64,000 nt of DNA from DASRLE01 sp963825315 (lineage in GTDB: Bacteria; Verrucomicrobiota; Verrucomicrobiia; Limisphaerales; Palsa-1400): the NCBI GenBank assembly GCA_963825315.1, contig CAWGST010000002.1, positions 248,001 to 312,000 on the forward strand, written 5' to 3'. Within the stretch, counting starts at the first letter, position 1; each line of letters opens with the position of its first letter. Shown here piece after piece: positions 17,266-25,502 of the stretch. Under the pieces are notes generated by a model that saw only the letters and a program-made list of their open reading frames with translations, made no database searches and was not told the origin of the DNA. The position numbers were made by a program, and so were the translations under genes.

Positions 17266-18828
17266 TCAAGTCTTTCGTTCGGGATGGGCGCCGTAGCTTT
17301 TGACCACCCAATCGCTCAGCACCTTGTCCGGCGCATCGACGGCATCTGAGTCAATAATAAATTCCTGCAGGCCCGTGTTTTGGGAAACCAGTTTGAGCCC
17401 GAATTGGAAGTCCTTGAACCGCGCCGCGCACAGGTCCCGCACCGGAACGGTTTGTTCCAGGGCCAGGGCCACGAGCCGGTCGGCCGCGGCATCGGTAAAA
17501 CGGATGGCCAGCTTGTAATTTTCCGCAAAACGCGCGGCGAAATCATGCACCAACTGCCGCGCCACGACCTGTTCCTCCTTTTCGTGCTCGGCGAGGAGCT
17601 TTTGCAATTCCGGCGCCGGATGGTCCACCAGCTCCTGGGTCACGACAAAGCGGCGCACTTTGGTCGAGGGCAGTTCGAACTTGAAATCGCGAAAGATGCG
17701 TTCGCAAATCGTCATCAATCCGCGGGCGCCGATGCTTTCCTCCCCGGCCAGGTCGGCAATGCGGCGCAGGCCGCCGTCCTTGAAAAGGACTTCGATGCCG
17801 TAGGCGGCAAAGGTTTGCTCGTATTGACGGATGATGCTGCCTTCGGAGGTTTTCAGGATGGTGTACAAATCATCCGCGCTGAGGGGATGGCAAACGACCC
17901 GCACCGGCAAACGGCCGATGAATTCAGGCTCAAAGCCATATTCTATAAAATCGCGCGTTTGAATTTGTTCGAGCGTCCCGGTCTCGCCGGCCGCTTTGAA
18001 GGAATGCGGGGCGTTGAAACCAATCGTGGCCTCGCGCAGGCGTTTCTGGACAATTTTTTCCAGGCCGTCGAATGCGCCGCTGACAATGAATAAAATGTGC
18101 CGGGTGTTGATCGTGCCCGGCGATTTTTTGCCGCGCTGGCTCAAGTCCATCATGGCCTGGATTTGGCCGCTGATGTCGTTGGGCGAACGGGCCGGCACCT
18201 CGGTTTCCTCCATCAACTTGAGCAGATTGGTCTGAACGCCCCGGCCGCTGACATCCCGGCCGTTGATGTTGGAAACGGAGGCGATTTTATCAATCTCATC
18301 GATGTAAATAATGCCGTATTGGGCGCGATCGCAATCCCCATCCGCCCGGCGCAGCAACTCCCGGACAAGGTCTTCAACGTCCCCGCCCACGTATCCCGTT
18401 TCGGAAAACTTGGTCGCGTCGCCCTTGACGAACGGCACGCCGATCAAGTCGGCCGCATTGCGAATGAGGTAAGTTTTGCCCACCCCCGTCGGCCCGACCA
18501 AAATGATGTTTTGTTTGGCGTAATTGGGCTGGTCCTTGCCGTCCATGGCCAGGCGCACGTGATGATAGTGGTCGCACAAGGCGACGCTTAAAACCTTTTT
18601 GGCCTCCTCCTGTTTGATCACGAAACGATCCAGGTAAGCCTTGACATCGCGCGGCTTGCGATCGAAGGAAAACTCGTTTTGCGGCGGTTCAGGCGGAGGC
18701 GCTTCGGCGGTTCCGGTCGAATCCGTTTTCGGCAGCGGTCCGCTGGAGAGATGCTGCCGCATAAACTCCTGCAATTGACGCTGAAATTCCTCCGGCGAGG
18801 GCGGTCCGTTGAATAATCCTTTTCCCAT
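17266..18828 (-). CDS. ClpX-like AAA+ unfoldase lacking the zinc domain
   Basis: 520 aa. GGAG precedes ATG 18828. The AAA+ core has Walker A GPTGVGKTYLIRN, pore loop GYVGGDVEDLV, Walker B IIYIDEIDKIA, the sensor region LFIVSGAFDGLE and an IGF loop (ATIGFNAPHSF) like the one ClpX uses to dock on ClpP. Canonical ClpX begins with a Cys4 zinc-binding dimer domain; here residues 1-55 are a Pro-rich segment without cysteines. The C-terminal part after the AAA+ lid is about 100 residues longer than usual. So it is probably a specialised paralogue that still feeds ClpP but uses another substrate-recognition end. No clpP nearby. Confidence 0.85.
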   Translation of the reverse strand: MGKGLFNGPPSPEEFQRQLQEFMRQHLSSGPLPKTDSTGTAEAPPPEPPQNEFSFDRKPRDVKAYLDRFVIKQEEAKKVLSVALCDHYHHVRLAMDGKDQPNYAKQNIILVGPTGVGKTYLIRNAADLIGVPFVKGDATKFSETGYVGGDVEDLVRELLRRADGDCDRAQYGIIYIDEIDKIASVSNINGRDVSGRGVQTNLLKLMEETEVPARSPNDISGQIQAMMDLSQRGKKSPGTINTRHILFIVSGAFDGLEKIVQKRLREATIGFNAPHSFKAAGETGTLEQIQTRDFIEYGFEPEFIGRLPVRVVCHPLSADDLYTILKTSEGSIIRQYEQTFAAYGIEVLFKDGGLRRIADLAGEESIGARGLMTICERIFRDFKFELPSTKVRRFVVTQELVDHPAPELQKLLAEHEKEEQVVARQLVHDFAARFAENYKLAIRFTDAAADRLVALALEQTVPVRDLCAARFKDFQFGLKLVSQNTGLQEFIIDSDAVDAPDKVLSDWVVKSYGAHPERKT

Positions 18829-19101
18829 AATGACTCCAAGTTAGTTCACTTCCGGCAAAGTGCCATGATTCTCAGAAAAGCGCACGACAAAATTCTCGCC
18901 GCCGTCGCGGAGATTTTGCGTCCGTACGGATGATTTTGCAAGTTATTCATTGCAAGCAATTAGCGTATGATTTCCCTTGATCAGGACTCACGCGGACAAA
19001 CCTTGATGTTGCAGGTGATTTCTGAACTTTGGGGCGGCCTCACTTGGCCCCCTTCGGCCCCGAATTTCCAGTGAGGTCGTGCAAGGGGTTGTGCAAGGAC
19101 A

Positions 19102-20127
19102 CTATGTTTGACAAATATGCCCCGCCAATCTCCACTGCCGCAAGCGCGGAATAAATAGCGCCTCAACCTCCTGGGGGCGGCGGGACTTCTCAAACCGCAG
19201 GCGCCCGCGCCAGGCTTTTTCGGCCACCAACAGCAACGCGTCCAAATGCGGATGCATGCTGATTTCGTGACGCGCCAATTGGTCGGCTCGCCGTCGCGCA
19301 TGTTCAGCCTTGGTGGCGGCGAGACGATCGGCGGTTTTCAGCCTCGAATTCTCATTGGAGCTTCGCTTCGCCCGGCCCATCAATTCACGCTCGTAGCTTT
19401 CAAAATAATCGTCGATTCGTTCCAGTTCGCGTCGCAAGCTGCTTTCCTGCCGGCCGCGGATTCGCTCAAGTTCATGGGCCAATTCCTTTTCCAGTGTTTG
19501 TTTCAACAGTTCGCGCCATCGCGCCGGATCAGGCGACGGCCAGGTGATTTCGGCGGCGGAATCAGCGGTGGCTTGATAAAAGCTGATATCGCGGGAAAGG
19601 TCAGGGTCGGGTTCTCCATCGGCCAGAGACACGGCCATTCGATGCAATGACCAGTGCTGGTCCATCGCTTGAATTTCGCAACGTGCCAGCGCAAGCAGAG
19701 TGAAATGAATGTCCGGCTGGGGCGGTGCGGCGAGCTGCCATCGGGTAGTATCGGAGAATTGCGCGCGCCAAAGTTTTTCCATGACGGCGGCGTCGGGCAG
19801 GCGCGCCGATGGAGCCTCCGGCAAAACGAATCGTTCAAGCGGCAAAGGCGATATACGCAATGCCTCGGCCAGGTGAAACGTCAGGGGGCAGCCGGGAAAA
19901 ACTTCGCGGGCCGCGTCTCGCGCCGAGGCGGTTTCGGCGGGCGCAAATTGCAATTCAATTTCATGCATCGCGCCATCGGGATGCCAAAGCTTGGCGGCGC
20001 GGCCTTCGGCAAGGACTTCGAGGCGATCGTGCCATGTGCGTTCACAGAGCGCGCCGAGCTGGGTGAGTCCTTCTTCATAGAACTCCAACAATTTGCCGGG
20101 ATTGTGCGGGACGCGTTCCAGTTTCAT
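19102..20127 (-). CDS. Coiled-coil partner protein of the SNF2 helicase
   Basis: 341 aa, not assigned to a known family. The N-terminal half (MKLERVPHNPGKLLEFYEEGL, then GAMHEIELQF) looks like a mixed alpha/beta domain. Residues about 215-300 are strongly helical and charged (LKQTLEKELAHELERIRGRQESS, YFESYERELMGRAKR), a likely coiled coil. The end, ARHEISMHPHLDALLLVAEKA and ALFIPRLRQWRLAGH, is compact. It starts 6 nt after the helicase stop, so the two are probably made together. Length and order suggest an accessory or sensor subunit for the helicase. Confidence 0.6.
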   Translation of the reverse strand: MKLERVPHNPGKLLEFYEEGLTQLGALCERTWHDRLEVLAEGRAAKLWHPDGAMHEIELQFAPAETASARDAAREVFPGCPLTFHLAEALRISPLPLERFVLPEAPSARLPDAAVMEKLWRAQFSDTTRWQLAAPPQPDIHFTLLALARCEIQAMDQHWSLHRMAVSLADGEPDPDLSRDISFYQATADSAAEITWPSPDPARWRELLKQTLEKELAHELERIRGRQESSLRRELERIDDYFESYERELMGRAKRSSNENSRLKTADRLAATKAEHARRRADQLARHEISMHPHLDALLLVAEKAWRGRLRFEKSRRPQEVEALFIPRLRQWRLAGHICQT

Positions 20128-20133
20128 GCAGAA

Positions 20134-22617
20134 TCACAATGTTTCGTAATCTTTTGCGAACAGCGTTTCATCGAGCTGTTTTACTTCGCCGTAAGCATCG
20201 CGCGCCACCGCCAATTCATCACCAAGGCCAGCCAGCGCCTCGGCCACGCGACCTTCGCTTTCACGCCATCGGCGGAATACTTCCCCGGCAAATTCGTCGC
20301 TGCTGAAGCGTTCCCCCAGCACCAATCCGGTTTCGCCGACGACAAGTTCAAAAAGATTCAATTTTTCCTGGAGAATCTGGAGCAGGTATTCCTGCAGTGT
20401 GCCGGCTTGAACAAAATTGTATATATGCACCGGATGCTGCTGCCCAAGCCGGTGCAGGCGGCCGATGCGCTGCTCGATTTCCATGGGATTCCACGGCAGA
20501 TCAAAATTCACGAGATTGCGGCAAAACTGCAGATTGCGTCCCTCGGTGCCGCTGTGCGTGAGGATCAAAGCGCCGCCGCGCTTGCGAAATTCCTCTGTGA
20601 TTGGCTGGCGTTCAGGCGCGGGCGTGGAACCGTTGAGGACAAAAGCTTCCACCCGCATGCTCCGCAAATAATCCGCAAGGGCCGCCTGCGTTTCCAGGAA
20701 TTGTGTGAAGACAACTGCCCCGCCTTCGACGCGTGTGAGCGGGGGAATCAATTCGCATTTGCGCTTCCAGCTTGTTTCGAGCGGCGCCTGTTCGCGCCAA
20801 GCGCGGACGGAGGCGGCATCGGGAAATTTTTCAAGCGCGGCCTTCCACGCCGCGGGGCTGCTGCCGGCGGTTTGCAAAAGCAAACGCCCCCAGAGGCTTG
20901 CCTGACTGGCGTTGAGATTGGAAAGCCGGCCGCGGAATTCACGCTCCCATTTCCCCCAAAACTCGCGTTCAGTTTCATCCGGCTCGAATAAAACGGTTTC
21001 AGCCCGGCGCGGAGGCAGTTTTAGTCCGGCATTGGCGCGGGTATTGCGAACCATGACCTGGCCGAGCAGCCGCCGAAGGTCTTCAGGCTCGCGCGGTTGA
21101 CGGGGACGTTTGGGATCGAGGAAACGCGCGCGAAATTCCTGCGGTGATGGCAACTGGCCGGGCTGGAGCAGCGTGACGAGATTGTAAAGTTCCTCGATTG
21201 AGTTCTGCACGGGCGTGGCCGTGAGAAGAAGGAGGAACTGGCGCGGCAGCGCGTTCACCGCCTGCCATGCTTGTGCTTCGCGGTTGCGCAGGTAATGCGC
21301 CTCGTCCACGATTAGAATGTCCCATTTGATTTGGCGGGCGACTTCCAATTGCGCGGCCTGTTTGAGCGTGTGGAGGCTGGCAACGATGCCAGCGTTCTCG
21401 CTCCAGAATTTTTGCGGGTCGCTCCGCGCGCCAACGTGATTCGTCGTAGCCGCCGCCAGATTGAATTTGTCGGCCAGTTCCTCCTCCCACTGATCGACGA
21501 GCGAAGGCACGGTGAGCACAAGAAACCGATGCACCATGCCGCGCGTGAGCAGTTCCTTGATGACGAGACCGGCTTCAATCGTCTTGCCGAGGCCGACTTC
21601 ATCGCAGAGCAAGGCGCGCCCGCGCAACGGACCCAGCACGCGCAATGCGGTGCGAACCTGATAATCGAGCCGCTCGATGCGGCAGTGCGGAAGACAAAGC
21701 AAATCGTCGGATTGGTTGGAAACCCACCATAATGCCGCGCGCTCGCGAAGAAAAAATCCACGCAGATCGTCAAGTGGAAATGTCGTCTCCTGAAACTCCA
21801 GCGGCGGCATTTCGAAACGCACCGGCAATGGCGGCAGCGGCGCGCGTTCTTTCCGCGAAAAAGCCGCCTTTGCACTTTGAGCTTTGGCATTCGCCTTGAT
21901 CTCCGCTGCCTTTGCTTCCCGGATGCGCCGCCTTTCGGCTTGACGCTTTTCACGGTCGCGCCGTTCCTCTGCCAACCGCGCGAGAATTTCTTGCCGACGG
22001 GCTTCCTCCTCGGCGCGCTTTTGTTCTTTGCGCTGCAATCTGCGGCGGTAGCGCTCGACCTCCGTGTTCGTCTCGTAATCGATTTCGCCCATGATCCTTC
22101 CGAGCGGCGAGAATTGAAACCGCAACACCTGGGCCATCGCCGCGATATTATCTTCGATCCAGCCGTAAACCGACTCGTGTGGACCGAAGGGCGGTTCTTG
22201 TTCGCAAACCGGCCCGTGCCTGCCCGGTTCCGGTTTGATCCAAAACGCTGTGAAGGTGTCCTGGCGAGTGGGGAATTGCTTGAGCCAGCGTGCCATCGCG
22301 GCGCGAATCGAGTTGCGATGGTCTGTGGAAATGGCCGCTTCGCGCCGGCCGCCCTTTTCAATTTCCCACGTTAACTGACCCGCGCCCGTGCAGCGGATGC
22401 GGCCCGCAGCGACCATCTGTTTTGAACCGGCTTCGCTCCAAACAAATTCCGCAAAGCCTTTCACTTGGTCAAAAGTCAAGCGGAGGTCCAGCAGCGAATG
22501 CGCCTGTCCGCCGGGCTGCGCCAGGCCCGGCAGCAACGGCTGCCGTGGCGATCGGGCTCGTGTTTTGCGCGATTTCTCCGGGATGGGCATTCCTTGGGAC
22601 ACAGCGGAACTTGTCAA
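20134..22617 (-). CDS. SNF2-family DEAH helicase
   Basis: 827 aa if the TTG at 22617 is used; the ATG at 22590 (MPIPEKSRK) is an alternative. The first 200 residues resemble no domain I recognise. Residues about 205-265 are a basic coiled coil (RRLQRKEQKRAEEEARRQE). The SNF2 core has motif I DEVGLGKTIEAGL (near 340), motif II VDEAHYLRN, motif III LLLTATPVQNS, motif V SGTEGRNLQF and motif VI QRIGRLHRLGQ. It remodels DNA-protein or RNA polymerase complexes (RapA-like class). No nuclease or methylase lies next to it, so it is not a recognisable DISARM, BREX or restriction locus. Confidence 0.85.
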   Translation of the reverse strand: MTSSAVSQGMPIPEKSRKTRARSPRQPLLPGLAQPGGQAHSLLDLRLTFDQVKGFAEFVWSEAGSKQMVAAGRIRCTGAGQLTWEIEKGGRREAAISTDHRNSIRAAMARWLKQFPTRQDTFTAFWIKPEPGRHGPVCEQEPPFGPHESVYGWIEDNIAAMAQVLRFQFSPLGRIMGEIDYETNTEVERYRRRLQRKEQKRAEEEARRQEILARLAEERRDREKRQAERRRIREAKAAEIKANAKAQSAKAAFSRKERAPLPPLPVRFEMPPLEFQETTFPLDDLRGFFLRERAALWWVSNQSDDLLCLPHCRIERLDYQVRTALRVLGPLRGRALLCDEVGLGKTIEAGLVIKELLTRGMVHRFLVLTVPSLVDQWEEELADKFNLAAATTNHVGARSDPQKFWSENAGIVASLHTLKQAAQLEVARQIKWDILIVDEAHYLRNREAQAWQAVNALPRQFLLLLTATPVQNSIEELYNLVTLLQPGQLPSPQEFRARFLDPKRPRQPREPEDLRRLLGQVMVRNTRANAGLKLPPRRAETVLFEPDETEREFWGKWEREFRGRLSNLNASQASLWGRLLLQTAGSSPAAWKAALEKFPDAASVRAWREQAPLETSWKRKCELIPPLTRVEGGAVVFTQFLETQAALADYLRSMRVEAFVLNGSTPAPERQPITEEFRKRGGALILTHSGTEGRNLQFCRNLVNFDLPWNPMEIEQRIGRLHRLGQQHPVHIYNFVQAGTLQEYLLQILQEKLNLFELVVGETGLVLGERFSSDEFAGEVFRRWRESEGRVAEALAGLGDELAVARDAYGEVKQLDETLFAKDYETL

Positions 22618-23099
22618 GTGTGTTGCAGCTTGCGGCTGGCCACAAACCGAATCTCAACACGCTTTTCCAAAGCGGGAGCGAGACCATCGGCGTTCCGAAA
22701 AAACAACAGCCTGGTTTGCGGCATACAATTAACTTGCCCGAATACTATGCCGCAGACATGCGATAATGGTCAACTTTGGTTTTTTGAATTTCAAAGCAGC
22801 CAAAGAATTCCGATTCGTCCTCCCATTATTCACCCGTGGGTAAGCGGTGCGTATCCGGTCGTGTGCCTCTGGTCGTTCCGCGAATGGAAGAAGCAGGATT
22901 AGTCCCAAACAAGTTCAAGAATAAAATCAATCGGTTCAACAACGGAGTAGCCAGAATTGAACACATTGATGTTTTGATAGTGGAATTGCTTGCTTTCCAA
23001 TACATCGCCAAACGGAATGCTTTGTGTGGCAACGCCGATTCCCCCCGGCTCCGCCAGCCATCGCCCGCAATGCAGTGGAAGGCGAAGGCTGCCAGGCAG
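22618..23099. other. Gene-free stretch upstream of the helicase
   Basis: 482 bp between the helicase start and the true end of the FAH-family gene. The minus frame that continues from the FAH gene to 22936 is the out-of-frame tail after the indel at 23229-23232. Nothing else recognisable. Confidence 0.5.
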
Positions 23100-23955
23100 C
23101 TACACCACTGTCACAGTGTTTGTCAGGCAACCTATCCCGGAAATCGAAATCCTGATCGTGTCGCCCGGCCGCAGCATGAAAGTTTCCGGAGGGACGATGC
23201 CCGTGCCTGTCAATAGTACCTGCGCCGAGGGGAAATTTCTGGCTGCGAAACAGGAACCCGGCCAATTCGCCAAACCCGCGCTTGATCTGGCCCACTGACG
23301 TTTCCCCCTGGAAGGCCGGTTCGCCGGAACGCTCGATGACAAGCTGGATTATCCACTCGCGCGCCTCTGTTTCCGTGGCCCCCACCGTGACGAACGGTCC
23401 GAGCGCGCAGGATCGGTGGTAAATTTTCGCCTGGGGAAGATAGAGAAGATTCTCCCCTTCTATGTCGCGCGAGCTCATGTCGTTCCCTATGGTGAATCCC
23501 GCCACCCGCCCGCGCGAATTGATCAGCAGCGCCAACTCCGGCTCGGGAACATTCCAGTGCGCATCGCCCCGAATGCCGACATCCTCATCCGGCCCCGCCA
23601 CCTTTTCAGCCAGCGACTTGAAGAACAATTCGGGGCGCGGCGCTTCATAGACTTTGTCGTAGGCGGTGGCGCTGAAGTCGGACTCAGCCATGCGCGCTTT
23701 CTTGCTGCGCAAGTAAGTGACACCGGCCGCCCATACTTCCTGGCGGTCCACCGAAGCAAGCAGCCGCACATCCTTCATCGCGCGGCGGGGCGGGTTCTGC
23801 TTTGTCCAGCGCGCCAGGCGTTCCAGCAAGTCATCCAGTTCGAGCAAATCCGAGAGCGCCGCCGCTTCCCCGGATAAATCCAGCAACGATTCATCTTCCA
23901 ACACCAGGCCGACGCCGCGGCGGCGGTAACGGTCTTCAAACCTGCACAGTTTCAT
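23100..23955 (-). CDS. FAH-family sugar-acid dehydratase/hydrolase (one frame break)
   Basis: 284 aa after correcting one extra C in the CCCC run at 23229-23232. The original frame goes wrong after FRSQKFP; the other frame supplies SAQVLLTGTGIVPPETF and GDTIRISISGIGCLTNTVTVV, the normal family C-terminus ending at 23100. FAH core: metal ligands in VPEPELALLIN and GNDMSSRDIEG. Its ATG overlaps the stop of the aldehyde dehydrogenase (ATGA). Together with that enzyme and the nearby sugar-acid dehydratase it is best read as a 2-keto-3-deoxy-pentonate dehydratase of the Weimberg route. Inferred from context. Confidence 0.75.
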
Positions 23956-25409
23956 GCCGAATAATCCAAATACACCGTTTTGAGTTTGGAATAGAATTCG
24001 ATCGCGCCCGCGCCTTGTTCCTTGAACGAATCGGTGCTCGATTTTTTCACCCCGCCAAACGGCGCCTGGAGCGCCAGGCCGGTGGAAATTTGATTGACCT
24101 TGACCACCCCAACTTCAATCCGTTCGATAAATTGCATCGCCCGTTTAAAATCCCTGGTGATCACCGAAGCGCACAGCCCGACGTCCACGCCATTGGCCAC
24201 GGCGATGGCTTCGTCAAAATCCCCAACGGTGAGGATCGCAATGATCGGCCCAAAGACCTCGTCGCGCGCGATGCGCATGTCGGGCGTCACATTCCCAAGC
24301 ACGGTCGGCGCCATGAAATGTCCGAAAGCAAGGTCCCCCCCGGCCAGCCGCTGCCCGCCCGAAATCACTTTCGCGCCTTGCGACAACGCCCCCTCCAAAT
24401 GCTCCAAATTCCCGGCCAGTTGCGTTTGATTGACAGCCGGTCCCATGGTCACACCGGCCTGCAAGCCGTTGCCCGCGCGAATCGCCTGCGCGCGAGCCGC
24501 CAGTTTATCGGTAAACGCGGCGGCCACGCTTTTCTCGACAATGACACGACTGGTGGCCGTGCAGGCCTGGCCAGTCAAACCGAAACCGGCGATCGCCGCC
24601 AGCCGGGCGGCCAAATCCAAATCCGCATCCGCCAGAACCACGGTGGGATTCTTGCCGCCCATTTCCATTTGAGCGCGGGCCATGCGTGTGGCCAATTGCT
24701 GATAGACGCTGTGGCCAACCGCATGCGAACCGGTGAACGAGAGCGCCGCGACGCCCGGGTGGGCCGCCAATGCGGCTCCCGCCACGCGGCCGTCGCCAGT
24801 CACCACGTTAAGAACACCCTTGGGCAGGCCCGATTCGGAAAGAATGCGCGCCAATTCCAGCGCCATCGCCGGAGCTTGGGTCGCTGGCTTGAGAACCACA
24901 GTATTGCCGCTGAGCAACGCCGGTGCCAGCTTCCACGCCGGAACGGCGATTGGAAAATTCCAGGGGGTGATCAAGCCGACAACCCCCAACGGCTCGCGGC
25001 GCGTATAAAGGCAGTTGCCGGGCAAATCGTGCGGGATCGTATGGCCTCCAAAAGTATATCCCAACCCGCCGAAGAAACGAAAAATATCCGCCGCCCGCTG
25101 GACTTCACCGCTGCTCTCCGCCAAAGTCTTGCCTTCTTCACGCGTCAAAAATTGGGCCAATTGGTCCTTTTGCGCCTCGATGCCCTGCGATGCTTTGCCC
25201 AGGATGCGGCCTCGCGCGACCGGCGTCATGGCCGCCCAGGCTGAATAGGCTGCCCGCGCGGCCTCGATGGCTGCTGCCACGTCCGCCGCGTTGCTTTGCG
25301 GATATTCCGCCACAGCTTCGCGGGTGTCGGCAGGATTAAAGTTGACAAAAGTCCGGCCGGGCTGGACAGACGCCCACTCGCCGCCGATATAATTCCGAAA
25401 CTGCCGCAT
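23952..25409 (-). CDS. Aldehyde dehydrogenase, 2-oxoglutarate-semialdehyde type
   Basis: 485 aa from ATG 25409 (MRQFRNYIGGEWA); an upstream start at 25451 adds 14 unusual residues. NAD-binding and catalytic blocks: TPWNFPIAVPAWKLAPALLSG, SFTGSHAVGHSVY, QMEMGGKNPTVVL (general base Glu) and GQACTATSRVIV (catalytic Cys). Related to 2,5-dioxovalerate (alpha-ketoglutarate semialdehyde) dehydrogenases, which finish the oxidative pentose pathway by producing 2-oxoglutarate. Substrate is inferred from the adjoining FAH and dehydratase genes. Confidence 0.88.
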   Translation of the reverse strand: MRQFRNYIGGEWASVQPGRTFVNFNPADTREAVAEYPQSNAADVAAAIEAARAAYSAWAAMTPVARGRILGKASQGIEAQKDQLAQFLTREEGKTLAESSGEVQRAADIFRFFGGLGYTFGGHTIPHDLPGNCLYTRREPLGVVGLITPWNFPIAVPAWKLAPALLSGNTVVLKPATQAPAMALELARILSESGLPKGVLNVVTGDGRVAGAALAAHPGVAALSFTGSHAVGHSVYQQLATRMARAQMEMGGKNPTVVLADADLDLAARLAAIAGFGLTGQACTATSRVIVEKSVAAAFTDKLAARAQAIRAGNGLQAGVTMGPAVNQTQLAGNLEHLEGALSQGAKVISGGQRLAGGDLAFGHFMAPTVLGNVTPDMRIARDEVFGPIIAILTVGDFDEAIAVANGVDVGLCASVITRDFKRAMQFIERIEVGVVKVNQISTGLALQAPFGGVKKSSTDSFKEQGAGAIEFYSKLKTVYLDYSA

Positions 25410-25502
25410 ACTTTGAAACGCAGCAATACTCCCCGGCACGCCGGCAATCAAGGCCGATCATATTAAGATTGTCCTCCCCGGCACGAATGCTTCAATGACG
25501 TT

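Noticed and set aside
19102..22617. DISARM or restriction locus
   Set aside because: Only a helicase and an unknown partner; no methyltransferase, PLD or nuclease gene adjoining.
22936..23099. C-terminal extension of the FAH-family frame
   Set aside because: It is the wrong frame after an extra C; the conserved C-terminus is in the other frame and ends at 23100.
23802..25244. 480-codon plus-strand frame
   Set aside because: Antisense to the aldehyde dehydrogenase.
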